DNA of 64,000 bases from Lachnospiraceae bacterium (GTDB lineage: Bacteria > Bacillota > Clostridia > Lachnospirales > Lachnospiraceae), in contig CABJAB010000001.1 of NCBI GenBank assembly GCA_902363445.1, positions 1-64,000 on the forward strand, given 5' to 3'. The notes beneath the pieces are model-generated. The model worked only from the letters and a program-made list of their open reading frames with translations, did no database searches and had not been told where the DNA came from. Shown here in pieces: positions 15,943 through 22,944 of the stretch. The translations under genes and the position numbers were made by a program. Each line of letters opens with the position of its first letter. Positions within the stretch are counted from its first letter, which is position 1.

Positions 15943-17199
15943 CTAATTTTTGCTTGCTACCAACAAGCATCCAATGAGCATTGATATAATTCCCGTTGCA
16001 CCAAAGAAATGTCCTATAGCTACCGCCCCTGCAACACATCCAATCATAATCCCAGCCCATTTCAAAATATTCTTCTTAACCTCAACATTCTCTGCCTGAA
16101 TAATACCTCTTACAATCGTATATCCCACAAACATCACAATCATCAAACCAACAAGATTGATTGATAGGATTAATTTGATTAGATCAGAAGTAAATACCGC
16201 CATAGCGAGTGTAATTAATCCAACAAATACCGATATTTCATCCGCCTGCTTATCCTTAAAGAATCGAATATACTTCTTGCCCAGTACAAACACCAGCCAT
16301 CCAATTGCACCGATAATCACACCATATACTCCAATTACCAAAATCCAATACACTATCATTGCCACTACTTCCTGTGGCATCATATCCCCTAATCGTGCCA
16401 CAAATGTAGCTAACGCTGAAATCCATTCGCCCATTGTAATAACACCATCTTTAATTGCCATAATAAAAGCAGCAACATCCTTTGCAAATACTTCTGTTTT
16501 CCAAGCTGTTATTATAGTTGTAAGAATAGAGTAAAACAAAGTGAAATATACCATTCCTCGATATCCAACAACCATTGCTTGATACCGAGCATTCAGCTCT
16601 GACATTTTCTTCTTATGCTTGTATAACATCTTTGAACTATTATTTTCATACTGACGTTCCAATGCAAATTTCTCATTATTATACTTCATATCCAAGCTCG
16701 ATATTTTATCCTTAACAAGCTTTTCTGCCTTAGTGTTTATTTCTGTATCTGTGTTATTTTCTCGAACCGATACAGCTCGTTCACGCTGCAATACATCATA
16801 CTCTCGCCCATTCAGAGAAGATACTTTGTCATGGTATCTTCTCTCTGCAGCTTCCACATCTTCTTTCGCTTTTCTCTTAACGGCTTCTACCGTTGCTTCT
16901 GCTTCCCCTCGTGTTTTCTTCTCGCTTTTCTGAACTTCTATTATCTTTTTCTCCAGCTCCTCGTTCTTCTTCACGATGAGATCGCTCTCGTTCATTTTCT
17001 CGATTCTTTCGCTTTTCTCCTGAAGCTTGTTCCTTAGAGTCGAGTTCTCTGAGGAAATCCTCGATATCGTCTTTTGTGCTTCGGAGTTCTTTTCTCTCTC
17101 CTCTTTGAGCTGTTTCTGCTGATTCTCTATTTGGTTCTGCATCTCCTCCATCATTGAGAGAAGCTGATCGTCGTTCTTTAAGTTTTCTGAGTCGTTCAT
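15943..17199 (-). CDS. Coiled-coil membrane protein overlapping the relaxase gene (DUF6040-like)
   Basis: The 418-residue protein has a long charged coiled coil (about 1-205), then at least five hydrophobic segments (about 213-232, 275-310, 325-345, 350-370, 382-415). Such proteins accompany MobA/MobL relaxases in Firmicute elements (DUF6040-like, from memory). The first 107 codons overlap the 3' end of the relaxase gene in another frame (17199-16877). GGGAGGAAG before the ATG is a strong ribosome site, so the overlap is real coding. By analogy with MobB of RSF1010, it may link the relaxosome to the membrane. Confidence 0.7.
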   Translation of the reverse strand: MNDSENLKNDDQLLSMMEEMQNQIENQQKQLKEEREKNSEAQKTISRISSENSTLRNKLQEKSERIEKMNESDLIVKKNEELEKKIIEVQKSEKKTRGEAEATVEAVKRKAKEDVEAAERRYHDKVSSLNGREYDVLQRERAVSVRENNTDTEINTKAEKLVKDKISSLDMKYNNEKFALERQYENNSSKMLYKHKKKMSELNARYQAMVVGYRGMVYFTLFYSILTTIITAWKTEVFAKDVAAFIMAIKDGVITMGEWISALATFVARLGDMMPQEVVAMIVYWILVIGVYGVIIGAIGWLVFVLGKKYIRFFKDKQADEISVFVGLITLAMAVFTSDLIKLILSINLVGLMIVMFVGYTIVRGIIQAENVEVKKNILKWAGIMIGCVAGAVAIGHFFGATGIISMLIGCLLVASKN

Positions 17200-18445
17200 T
17201 CCTATCTTCCTCCCTTTTCTTTACTGCTTCTCGGAGTTCTGCAATTCTTTGTTCTGTAGCTGCAATGTCTCCGTCTGTAGTATCAATTTTTCTATCTGTT
17301 TTTTCTGCTTCTTTATCTGTGTCGCTTGCTGCTCGTTTAAGCTCATGGATTCGTCCAGTTGTTCCTTCAAGCTCAGCTTTTCTTTTGTTATCAGTTCTAT
17401 TTCTGTCTGCTGATTTTCCAATATTTCCATCATCTGATCTTGCACCTTCAAAATGTCCACGACTTCCTCTAAATTCTTTAAATCGTCCATATATAGACCT
17501 CGCTTTCTCTGTAATAATTTGTGTTAATTCCTTTGCTAATTCCTTCATCTGTTCTCTGATAGAATTGTGTTCTTTTATCTCACGATTAATCTGACACCTG
17601 TCAGCAACTTTTCCCTCTGCTTCAATCTGTCTAGCTGTAACTCCCTCATGAATACATGGTTCCTTATCTACGCCCTGCCTCTCATAACTTCTATGGTCAA
17701 TCTGATGCTCCATATCCAAATATTTATTACAATGCTCTGCCCAGGAAGATCTCCACACTTCCGCCTGCCAATGTTCATTCCAATCATTCATTGGAATAGA
17801 AATTTTCTCCCACAAATATTCTGTTCCTTTGCCTTTACGAACTCTGGTTTTCTGTTCTCCATGTTCATCAAGAACTGGAATACGATATTGCGAAGTATTA
17901 TCTCTATCTTTGGAATCATACGTTGGCAGCTCTGGATTATAAATTGCTCTGCCTTGCACATCTCTAGCATTGGCAAATACTGTTTTCTGTTTCTGCAACC
18001 ATTCCTCGTGTTCATCTATTCCTCGAAGTGTCAGCATAATATGTGCATGAGGATTTCCAGCGCCTTTATCATGAAGCGCCCAATCTGCGATCATACCTTT
18101 ATCAATGAAATTGTCATTAATATAATCACGGATACAACTAATCTGCTGTTCCCGATTCATTTCTGTAGGAAGCGCAACTTCTATTTCTCTTGCAAACTGT
18201 GCATCCGATCTTTTTTCAATTTGCTGAACCTCATTCCATAGAATTTCACGATCACCATATCTTGCAGGTGCATTTGTCGGTAATATGATTTCATTCATAA
18301 TCACGCCACCCTTGATTGTAAAATCATGAACAATTCCAGTTTCATCATTGTATAGTTTTTCACCTGAGCGATAAGCTGCTGATGCTACCGCAGAACGTCC
18401 ACCAGCTCTGCTGATAATTTTTATTGAGCAATGATATATTGACAT
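16877..18445 (-). CDS. mobL: MobQ (MobA/MobL) relaxase of element 2
   Basis: The 522-residue protein carries the MobA/MobL relaxase domain in residues 1-240. SAVASAAYRSGE holds the candidate nucleophile Y25, as in RSF1010 MobA, and the metal triad is H125, H133 and H135 (HDKGAGNPHAHIML). The C-terminal 200 residues are highly charged and repetitive. In this part the DNA also encodes two other proteins in a second frame. The ATG at 18445 follows AAAGGGGG and is preferred over an upstream in-frame ATG. An RSF1010-type nick motif lies 300 bp upstream. Confidence 0.85.
   Translation of the reverse strand: MSIYHCSIKIISRAGGRSAVASAAYRSGEKLYNDETGIVHDFTIKGGVIMNEIILPTNAPARYGDREILWNEVQQIEKRSDAQFAREIEVALPTEMNREQQISCIRDYINDNFIDKGMIADWALHDKGAGNPHAHIMLTLRGIDEHEEWLQKQKTVFANARDVQGRAIYNPELPTYDSKDRDNTSQYRIPVLDEHGEQKTRVRKGKGTEYLWEKISIPMNDWNEHWQAEVWRSSWAEHCNKYLDMEHQIDHRSYERQGVDKEPCIHEGVTARQIEAEGKVADRCQINREIKEHNSIREQMKELAKELTQIITEKARSIYGRFKEFRGSRGHFEGARSDDGNIGKSADRNRTDNKRKAELEGTTGRIHELKRAASDTDKEAEKTDRKIDTTDGDIAATEQRIAELREAVKKREEDRNERLRKLKERRSASLNDGGDAEPNRESAETAQRGERKELRSTKDDIEDFLRELDSKEQASGEKRKNRENERERSHREEERGAGEKDNRSSEKREENTRGSRSNGRSR
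17221..17490 (-). CDS. Possible nested coiled-coil protein inside the relaxase gene
   Basis: This 89-residue frame lies wholly within the relaxase gene, in the same alternative frame as the following membrane protein, and stops 21 bp before that gene's start. The product is a near-continuous heptad-type coiled coil (L, I and E/K/Q rich). A GAGG motif seven bases before the ATG could start translation. The frame stays open for 89 codons beside a second real overlapping gene, which argues against chance. A by-product of the relaxase's E/K-rich codons is the alternative. Confidence 0.4.
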   Translation of the reverse strand: MDDLKNLEEVVDILKVQDQMMEILENQQTEIELITKEKLSLKEQLDESMSLNEQQATQIKKQKKQIEKLILQTETLQLQNKELQNSEKQ

Positions 18446-18567
18446 TTTGCATACCCCCTTTCTTCTTGTAATACATTTGCAAAATGCATTTTCCATTTCA
18501 TCCTCAAACATGAAGAACAACATTTTGAAATGGAATAGCCGTCTGCAAGACTTCATGCAAGTAACAC

Positions 18568-18770
18568 TTGCCACTGTCCGTGAAGGAGTTTCGCCATAGC
18601 GAAACCAATAACCGCATTTTGGTTATTGCCTCTCAGAGAGTGCTGTCTGCACAAGACCCGCCGACGGAACGAGCCCGGCACGAAGTGACCGGTTGGTGCT
18701 TGCACCAAACTTATCAATGTGGGCTTCGCCCACATATAAGTGCGCCCTTAACAGATTAAGGGAATGTGAA
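18568..18770. other. Transfer origin (oriT) of element 2, RSF1010-type nick motif
   Basis: The gap between relaxase and accessory genes holds a series of hairpins: GTTTCGC/GCGAAAC, CAATAACC/GGTTATTG, TGGTGC/GCACCA, TGTGGGC/GCCCACA and CCCTTAA/TTAAGGG. Between the last two is TAAGTGCGCCCTTA (18737-18750), the core of the nick region known from RSF1010/pSK41-type transfer origins. This agrees with the MobQ relaxase next to it. The exact nicked bond is by analogy. Confidence 0.75.
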
Positions 18771-18789
18771 AATCACATCCCCAGTGCTA

Positions 18790-19071
18790 CTATTTCTCTT
18801 CTTTTATTGCAGTATCATTCATCGCTTTTGAAAAGAAATTCCCATTGCTTTCCTGCTTCTTTAGAAAATTCATAAATCGAATTTTATCATCATCCGTAGT
18901 AGCTCTATTAAGAACCGCTTCAACAATTCCACCAAGTTCAATTAATCTTCTAGTACGTTTCTTGCGCTCTTCTTCTGACTGTCTTTTCTTGATAGCCTTT
19001 TCCTGCGCTTTTAACTGTTCCTGCCTTTTATTAATTTCTGCAATTCTTTCATCATAAGATTTCTGTGCCAT
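18790..19071 (-). CDS. Small basic mobilization accessory protein (DUF3847-like)
   Basis: The 93-residue protein is strongly charged: the first half is an E/K/R-rich coiled coil, followed by RRLIELGGIVEAVL, a segment typical of small proteins beside MobA/MobL relaxases (DUF3847-like, from memory). It lies next to the transfer origin and is probably part of the relaxosome. It follows the ribbon-helix-helix gene by 3 bp. Confidence 0.65.
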   Translation of the reverse strand: MAQKSYDERIAEINKRQEQLKAQEKAIKKRQSEEERKKRTRRLIELGGIVEAVLNRATTDDDKIRFMNFLKKQESNGNFFSKAMNDTAIKEEK

Positions 19072-19074
19072 ATT

Positions 19075-19440
19075 CTACTCCCCCTCTCCGTATAAATTGT
19101 TTAGGATTTCAAGTATCGTTTGAAACGATTCCTGCTGTTCCATATTCAAATCTGTAAGTCTGTTATTCTCTAAAATTACCTTTGATATCTCTTTTACTTT
19201 GGAATTAATCTCTCCAAATGTTTTTATATTTCCTTTTACAAGAATGCTCTGATACAGACAACTGGAAATGAAATATTCTGCTCTAGGTAATCCCGATAAA
19301 GTAATACGAGCATCGATTAATTCCTTTTCCTGTGGAGAAACACGAAAATTCATAATTGTGTTTCTCACTCTGTTCTTTTCATTCTTTTTCTTCTTGGGTG
19401 TATCGCTTAGTTGAGTTGCCCTTCTATAAATTTTATCCAT
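19075..19440 (-). CDS. Ribbon-helix-helix relaxosome protein (MobC-like)
   Basis: The 121-residue protein has a basic N-terminal tail, then MNFRVSPQEKELIDARITLSG, the strand-helix-helix of MobC-type proteins, and a helical C-terminal part. It should bind the transfer origin and assist nicking. The start at 19440 gives the better distance to GGAG; an earlier TTG overlaps that site. It corresponds to the protein at 9370-9738 in element 1. Confidence 0.7.
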   Translation of the reverse strand: MDKIYRRATQLSDTPKKKKNEKNRVRNTIMNFRVSPQEKELIDARITLSGLPRAEYFISSCLYQSILVKGNIKTFGEINSKVKEISKVILENNRLTDLNMEQQESFQTILEILNNLYGEGE

Positions 19441-19519
19441 CATATTCTCCAATCTGCTAAAGCGGATATTTGTAATCCGCCTTTCTACTAAATGAAAAGC
19501 CTTAATAATAGCATTTCAT

Positions 19520-19750
19520 TTACATTCTCACTCTGACATATTCCAAATCTCCATAATAAGGAGTCCCCACCAGATACCAATGACTTCCGTCCTCTGTCCA
19601 TGACATTTCCATACGTGAATGAACCCATTTATCATCAACTAATACATCAATGCCTTCGCCACAATGCAACCCATCATCTTCCCATAAATCTGATACTAGA
19701 ATTCCATATCTATCGTTGGAATTGTTATAGCCTAATCTACCTTCAATCAT
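19520..19750 (-). CDS. DUF5348-like small protein
   Basis: The 76-residue protein contains GRLGYNSNDRYGIL-type and WHYLVGTPYYGDLEYVRV-type segments that match my memory of DUF5348, a family of small proteins beside integrases and Mob genes. The start at 19750 follows AAGGAGG by nine bases and overlaps the end of the integrase gene by 8 bp, so it is translationally coupled. The function is unknown. Confidence 0.65.
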   Translation of the reverse strand: MIEGRLGYNNSNDRYGILVSDLWEDDGLHCGEGIDVLVDDKWVHSRMEMSWTEDGSHWYLVGTPYYGDLEYVRVRM

Positions 19751-20843
19751 CGTCCTCATCCTCCTTAAATACGGAATCTAATTTCTTTGCCATATCCTTC
19801 TGAACCGATGGATACAGATGCGAATATCTCTCAGTTATTGTGACGCTCTCATGACCAAGTCTTTCAGCAATCTGAACTGATGAATATCCCAAATTAATTA
19901 GTAACGCACAGCTCGAATGTCTAAGATCATGAAGTCGAATTCTTTTAACCCCTGCAGCTTTACTTCCTCTATCCATCTCATGATGAAGATAACTTTTCGT
20001 GACCTGAAAAATTCTGCTATCATCATCAACCTTATAAAGTGAAGCTAAATAATCCTGCATTTCATCACATAAGAACTCTGGTAAATCAATTCTACGATTA
20101 CTCTTTTCCGTCTTTGGAGAAGTGACAATTTCTTCTCCCTTAATGACCTGAAATGTCTTATTGATTCTTAACATCTGATTATCAAAATCAAAGTCCGCTC
20201 TTGTGAGTGCCAATAATTCTCCACATCTAATTCCCGTCCAATATAAAATCTGAAATGAGTAATAGGAAATAGGCTTGCGCTTCATTTCTTCTGAAAACTT
20301 CTGATATTCATCTCTGGTCCAGAAAAGCATTTCCTTCGCTTTGGCTTTACCCATCTTCTTATTTGCAATACATGGATTCTTTGGCAAATCATAATATTTC
20401 ACCGCATGGTTCATAATTGCATTTAACTGATTCTGTATGGTTCGAAGATAAGTCTGTGAATACCCTTTTCCATCATCATCCCTTACCCCCAGGAGTTCGT
20501 TCTGCCACTGTAGAATATCTGTAGATGTTATCTCTGAAAGGCTCTTATTCTCAAAATAAGGTCTTATATGAGTGTTAATGATATTTTCCTTAGTCACATA
20601 AGTGCTAAGCTTTAATTGTGGCTTTATATCGCCCATATAGATATCAATAAAGGTATCAAATACCATATTGATATTCTTGCTTGTCTTAGCCACGAACTCA
20701 CGCTCATAGGCTAGTGCTTCTTTCTTGGTGGCAAATCCACGTTTTTCGTGTTTCCTGCGTACACCTTTCCAATCCTTGTAATAGGTGGCAACACGCCAAG
20801 TGTCGCCCTTATATCCATTCCATTTGTCTTTATAAACTGCCAT
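19743..20843 (-). CDS. int: Tyrosine site-specific integrase of element 2
   Basis: The 366-residue recombinase has an N-terminal arm-binding domain, a core-binding domain and the catalytic residues R206 (GIRCGE), H305-R308 (HDLRH), H331 (GHES) and Y340 (RYSH). It carried out the recombination at CTATTCAAACTCTAT in guaA. The start at 20843 (MAVYKDKW) follows AAGGAGAGGAG; an upstream in-frame ATG lies inside the preceding gene and has no ribosome site. It is the close relative of the integrase at 9735-10820. Confidence 0.9.
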   Translation of the reverse strand: MAVYKDKWNGYKGDTWRVATYYKDWKGVRRKHEKRGFATKKEALAYEREFVAKTSKNINMVFDTFIDIYMGDIKPQLKLSTYVTKENIINTHIRPYFENKSLSEITSTDILQWQNELLGVRDDDGKGYSQTYLRTIQNQLNAIMNHAVKYYDLPKNPCIANKKMGKAKAKEMLFWTRDEYQKFSEEMKRKPISYYSFQILYWTGIRCGELLALTRADFDFDNQMLRINKTFQVIKGEEIVTSPKTEKSNRRIDLPEFLCDEMQDYLASLYKVDDDSRIFQVTKSYLHHEMDRGSKAAGVKRIRLHDLRHSSCALLINLGYSSVQIAERLGHESVTITERYSHLYPSVQKDMAKKLDSVFKEDEDDD

Positions 20844-20859
20844 AAATGTTCTCCTCTCC

Positions 20860-21732
20860 TTAATATGGTTTGCCTCGTAATTGCTTGAGATAATCGTCAT
20901 GCAGATTTGCTTCTGCCTCAATGCATCCTACAAGGCTTGCGCTGTATAGTGTCGATATTAAATATGCTGACATATTTTTAATTTTTAGTTCTGCATCCAC
21001 GATACGATTCAAAATGTCTGCAATATGCTGATAACGTAATTTCAAAAACTGTGACTTTACTGTATTCCACGGATATTTCGTTTCCTTGATTAAAACCTTT
21101 TCCCTTGGATAACAGACCATATCGCAAATTACATCATAGATTTCATAAACCATAGCCACCTCACGATCTCCATTACGCTCTGCGACTTCCAACAACCAAT
21201 CGAGCTTGATATTACTTGCAATAACCTTTTTATAGGCTTTAACCTCTGTCTCTCCATCCATCACATCTGAACTACTTTCTAATGAGTGATTGATGGATTG
21301 ATTATTATTACATTCTTTAATACTGTATTTATTATTACTGTATTGCGGGTCATTTTCCGCTATCGGTTCTCTCGCTGTCAGATTTTCCGTTACCCGATTA
21401 TCCGTTACTGGATTTTCCGCTAACGGGTTTTCAAATAGCGGTCTTTCATTAACTTCAATAATATTTCTTCCGAACTTTCCATCATGATTCTTACTCTGCG
21501 TCTTAGCGACATATCCCTTGCCAACTAGACCATCTAATGCGGATCTAATCTTTGATTCTCCATCTGGAAGAATCTTTCCCATTCCTGCAATTGTAAAATC
21601 CCAATCATCCGGAAGAGAATGCATTGTTGCTAACAGGCCTCTTTCTGTCAGTGATAAGTTCTTATCCTGTAGAAAAATTTTCGATACCACAAGAAAATTG
21701 TCTCTTTTTGTCTTGTTCTTTAGTACTGCCAT
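20860..21732 (-). CDS. Replication initiator-like protein (RepA_N/DUF6017 type)
   Basis: The 290-residue protein starts with MAVLKNKTKRDNF and a winged-helix region (LSLTERGLLATMHSLPDDWDF and KIRSALDGLVGKGYV), the usual opening of RepA_N-type initiators. A linker with six pentapeptide repeats (P-x-x-E/D-N pattern) follows, then a helical C-terminal domain like DUF6017. It would allow the excised circle to replicate. The start follows AAAGGAG. The linker DNA is made of 15-bp repeats (21352-21441), which may be the origin. A short antisense RNA is predicted over its leader. Confidence 0.75.
   Translation of the reverse strand: MAVLKNKTKRDNFLVVSKIFLQDKNLSLTERGLLATMHSLPDDWDFTIAGMGKILPDGESKIRSALDGLVGKGYVAKTQSKNHDGKFGRNIIEVNERPLFENPLAENPVTDNRVTENLTAREPIAENDPQYSNNKYSIKECNNNQSINHSLESSSDVMDGETEVKAYKKVIASNIKLDWLLEVAERNGDREVAMVYEIYDVICDMVCYPREKVLIKETKYPWNTVKSQFLKLRYQHIADILNRIVDAELKIKNMSAYLISTLYSASLVGCIEAEANLHDDYLKQLRGKPY
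21352..21441. repeat. Six 15-bp tandem repeats inside the replication gene (iteron-like)
   Basis: Six units follow without gaps, starting at 21352, 21367, 21382, 21397, 21412 and 21427. Four are close to ATTTTCCGTTAACGG (for example 21352-21366 and 21412-21426), and two are more divergent. In RepA_N plasmids such as pSK41 the origin lies within the rep coding sequence, so these repeats are the best candidate for the initiator's binding site. Confidence 0.7.
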
Positions 21733-21760
21733 AGGTACTGCTCCTTTCTTCAAGTTTTCA

Positions 21761-21849
21761 TTGAAAAGAAGCACCTGCCATGCTAAAATGTATTTACCAG
21801 ATAGCATTAAGCAATAGCTTGTGCCGCCCCTTTTACAGGGGCTTTTTTC
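21761..21849 (+). ncRNA. Predicted antisense RNA against the rep leader, with promoter and terminator
   Basis: On the plus strand TTGAAA (21761-21766), 17 bp and TAAAAT (21784-21789) form a promoter. Fifty bases further GCCCC-ttttaca-GGGGC (21826-21842) is followed by a T-run. There is no plus-strand gene here. The RNA of about 55 bases would be complementary to the leader of the rep mRNA just upstream of its ribosome site. RepA_N plasmids use such an RNA to limit copy number. Confidence 0.6.
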
Positions 21850-21868
21850 TTTTCTAATAGTTCTTCCA

Positions 21869-22069
21869 TCAGTGCGCTCCCGTCATTAAACAAGCTTCTT
21901 CATACCAGATTCGGTTTACTTTTCCATTTACCACAATAGCTCTAGGATTCTGTGCTTTCATTTCTGCATTCAGTTCCTTAATCACTTCGTAGGCTTTCGC
22001 TCTGGATACACCTAAGTCATGCTTAATCGTATCGACACCAACAAATAAAGGTAATCTTTCTTCCGTCAT
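21869..22069 (-). CDS. Excisionase-like DNA-binding protein
   Basis: The 66-residue protein is a small winged helix-turn-helix (VDTIKHDLGVSRAKAYEVIKEL) with a basic C-terminus, like the gene upstream of the element 1 integrase. The ATG at 22069 follows AAAGGAG, and an upstream TTG is rejected. Here it is separated from the integrase by the rep gene. It probably directs excision or regulates the operon. Confidence 0.65.
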   Translation of the reverse strand: MTEERLPLFVGVDTIKHDLGVSRAKAYEVIKELNAEMKAQNPRAIVVNGKVNRIWYEEACLMTGAH

Positions 22070-22106
22070 ACTGTCTCGCTCCTTTCTCAATTCTGATTTT
22101 TAATAA

Positions 22107-22219
22107 ATATTAGTATTTGCTATATTTATGAGTATATCATATTATTATTTATTGTCAATATTAGTTTTTGTAATATTTTTTATTTTTCTATATAAATATT
22201 CCATTTCATCTGTTATAAT
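22107..22219 (+). promoter_or_regulatory. Operator repeats and -10 box upstream of the element 2 repressor
   Basis: ATATTAGTATTTG (22107-22119) and ATATTAGTTTTTG (22158-22170) are direct repeats with one difference, placed between the excisionase-like gene and the divergent XRE gene. TATAAT is at 22214-22219 with no clear -35 box. The repeats are the likely binding sites of the repressor. Confidence 0.45.
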
Positions 22220-22259
22220 GGGATTTAGAATAAATCAGAAATTTTCATGGAGGTTTGTT

Positions 22260-22916
22260 ATGAGCGTATTAGATGGTAACAAAGACAATATCTTTGGAGA
22301 ACGACTAAAGAATCTACGTACTGTAATAATGAAAAAAACTCAGAAAGAATTCTCTGAGTTCATGTCTATACCACAGCCAACATTATCCGCTTATGAAAGT
22401 GGACGGAATAAGCCAACTGTGGATGCGGTTATAAATATTGCTGATAAATGTAATGTGTCAGTAGATTGGTTATGTGGTCGAGATGAACAGACGCACATCA
22501 CCTCTCTAGGCGATATTATGAGTTTCCTTTTTGAACTATATGAAACAAAAGAGTTCTCATGTAAAACTATAGTTCATGATCGAGTTGATATAGAAGAGCC
22601 AGATGAGTCCGATGATGCTAAACGCAACTGGATTCAAATGATGTTCTACCATTGTGAGAACAAACGCAATCCAGATAACATCTATAGCCAAGATATCTGC
22701 TCTATGATAAAGAAGGTGTCGGAGCTGCACAGTCGATTGGTTAATTATGATTATCCTCAGGACTATTATGATTCTGAGAAGAAACGATTGATTGATAGTT
22801 ATGAAGATTTTCCAGTTACAAAGACAGATTTCTCTGGAATATCAGAGGAAGAACGATTGAAGATTAGAAATGAAATTATGAGAGCGGAATGGGAATCACA
22901 GAAAAAAAGCAAATAA
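22260..22916 (+). CDS. XRE-family repressor of element 2
   Basis: The 218-residue protein has a helix-turn-helix at about 18-70 (TQKEFSEFMSIPQPTLSAYESG), and then an unrecognised acidic C-terminal region. The ATG at 22260 follows GGAGG by six bases; the longer in-frame extension has no ribosome site and would add a spurious hydrophobic leader. It lies divergent to the excisionase/rep/integrase genes, as in element 1, and is followed 28 bp later by the AIPR gene, which it may co-regulate. Confidence 0.75.
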   Translation: MSVLDGNKDNIFGERLKNLRTVIMKKTQKEFSEFMSIPQPTLSAYESGRNKPTVDAVINIADKCNVSVDWLCGRDEQTHITSLGDIMSFLFELYETKEFSCKTIVHDRVDIEEPDESDDAKRNWIQMMFYHCENKRNPDNIYSQDICSMIKKVSELHSRLVNYDYPQDYYDSEKKRLIDSYEDFPVTKTDFSGISEEERLKIRNEIMRAEWESQKKSK

Positions 22917-22944
22917 ATATTCACATCAAAGGAGAAAATATTGA

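Noticed and set aside
21352..21441. CRISPR-like array
   Set aside because: The units are contiguous 15-bp repeats inside a coding frame with no spacers. No cas genes or other arrays occur in the window.
22128..22259. Hydrophobic N-terminal extension of the element 2 repressor
   Set aside because: The upstream ATG lacks a ribosome site and the stretch lies in the AT-rich operator region; GGAGG points to the ATG at 22260.
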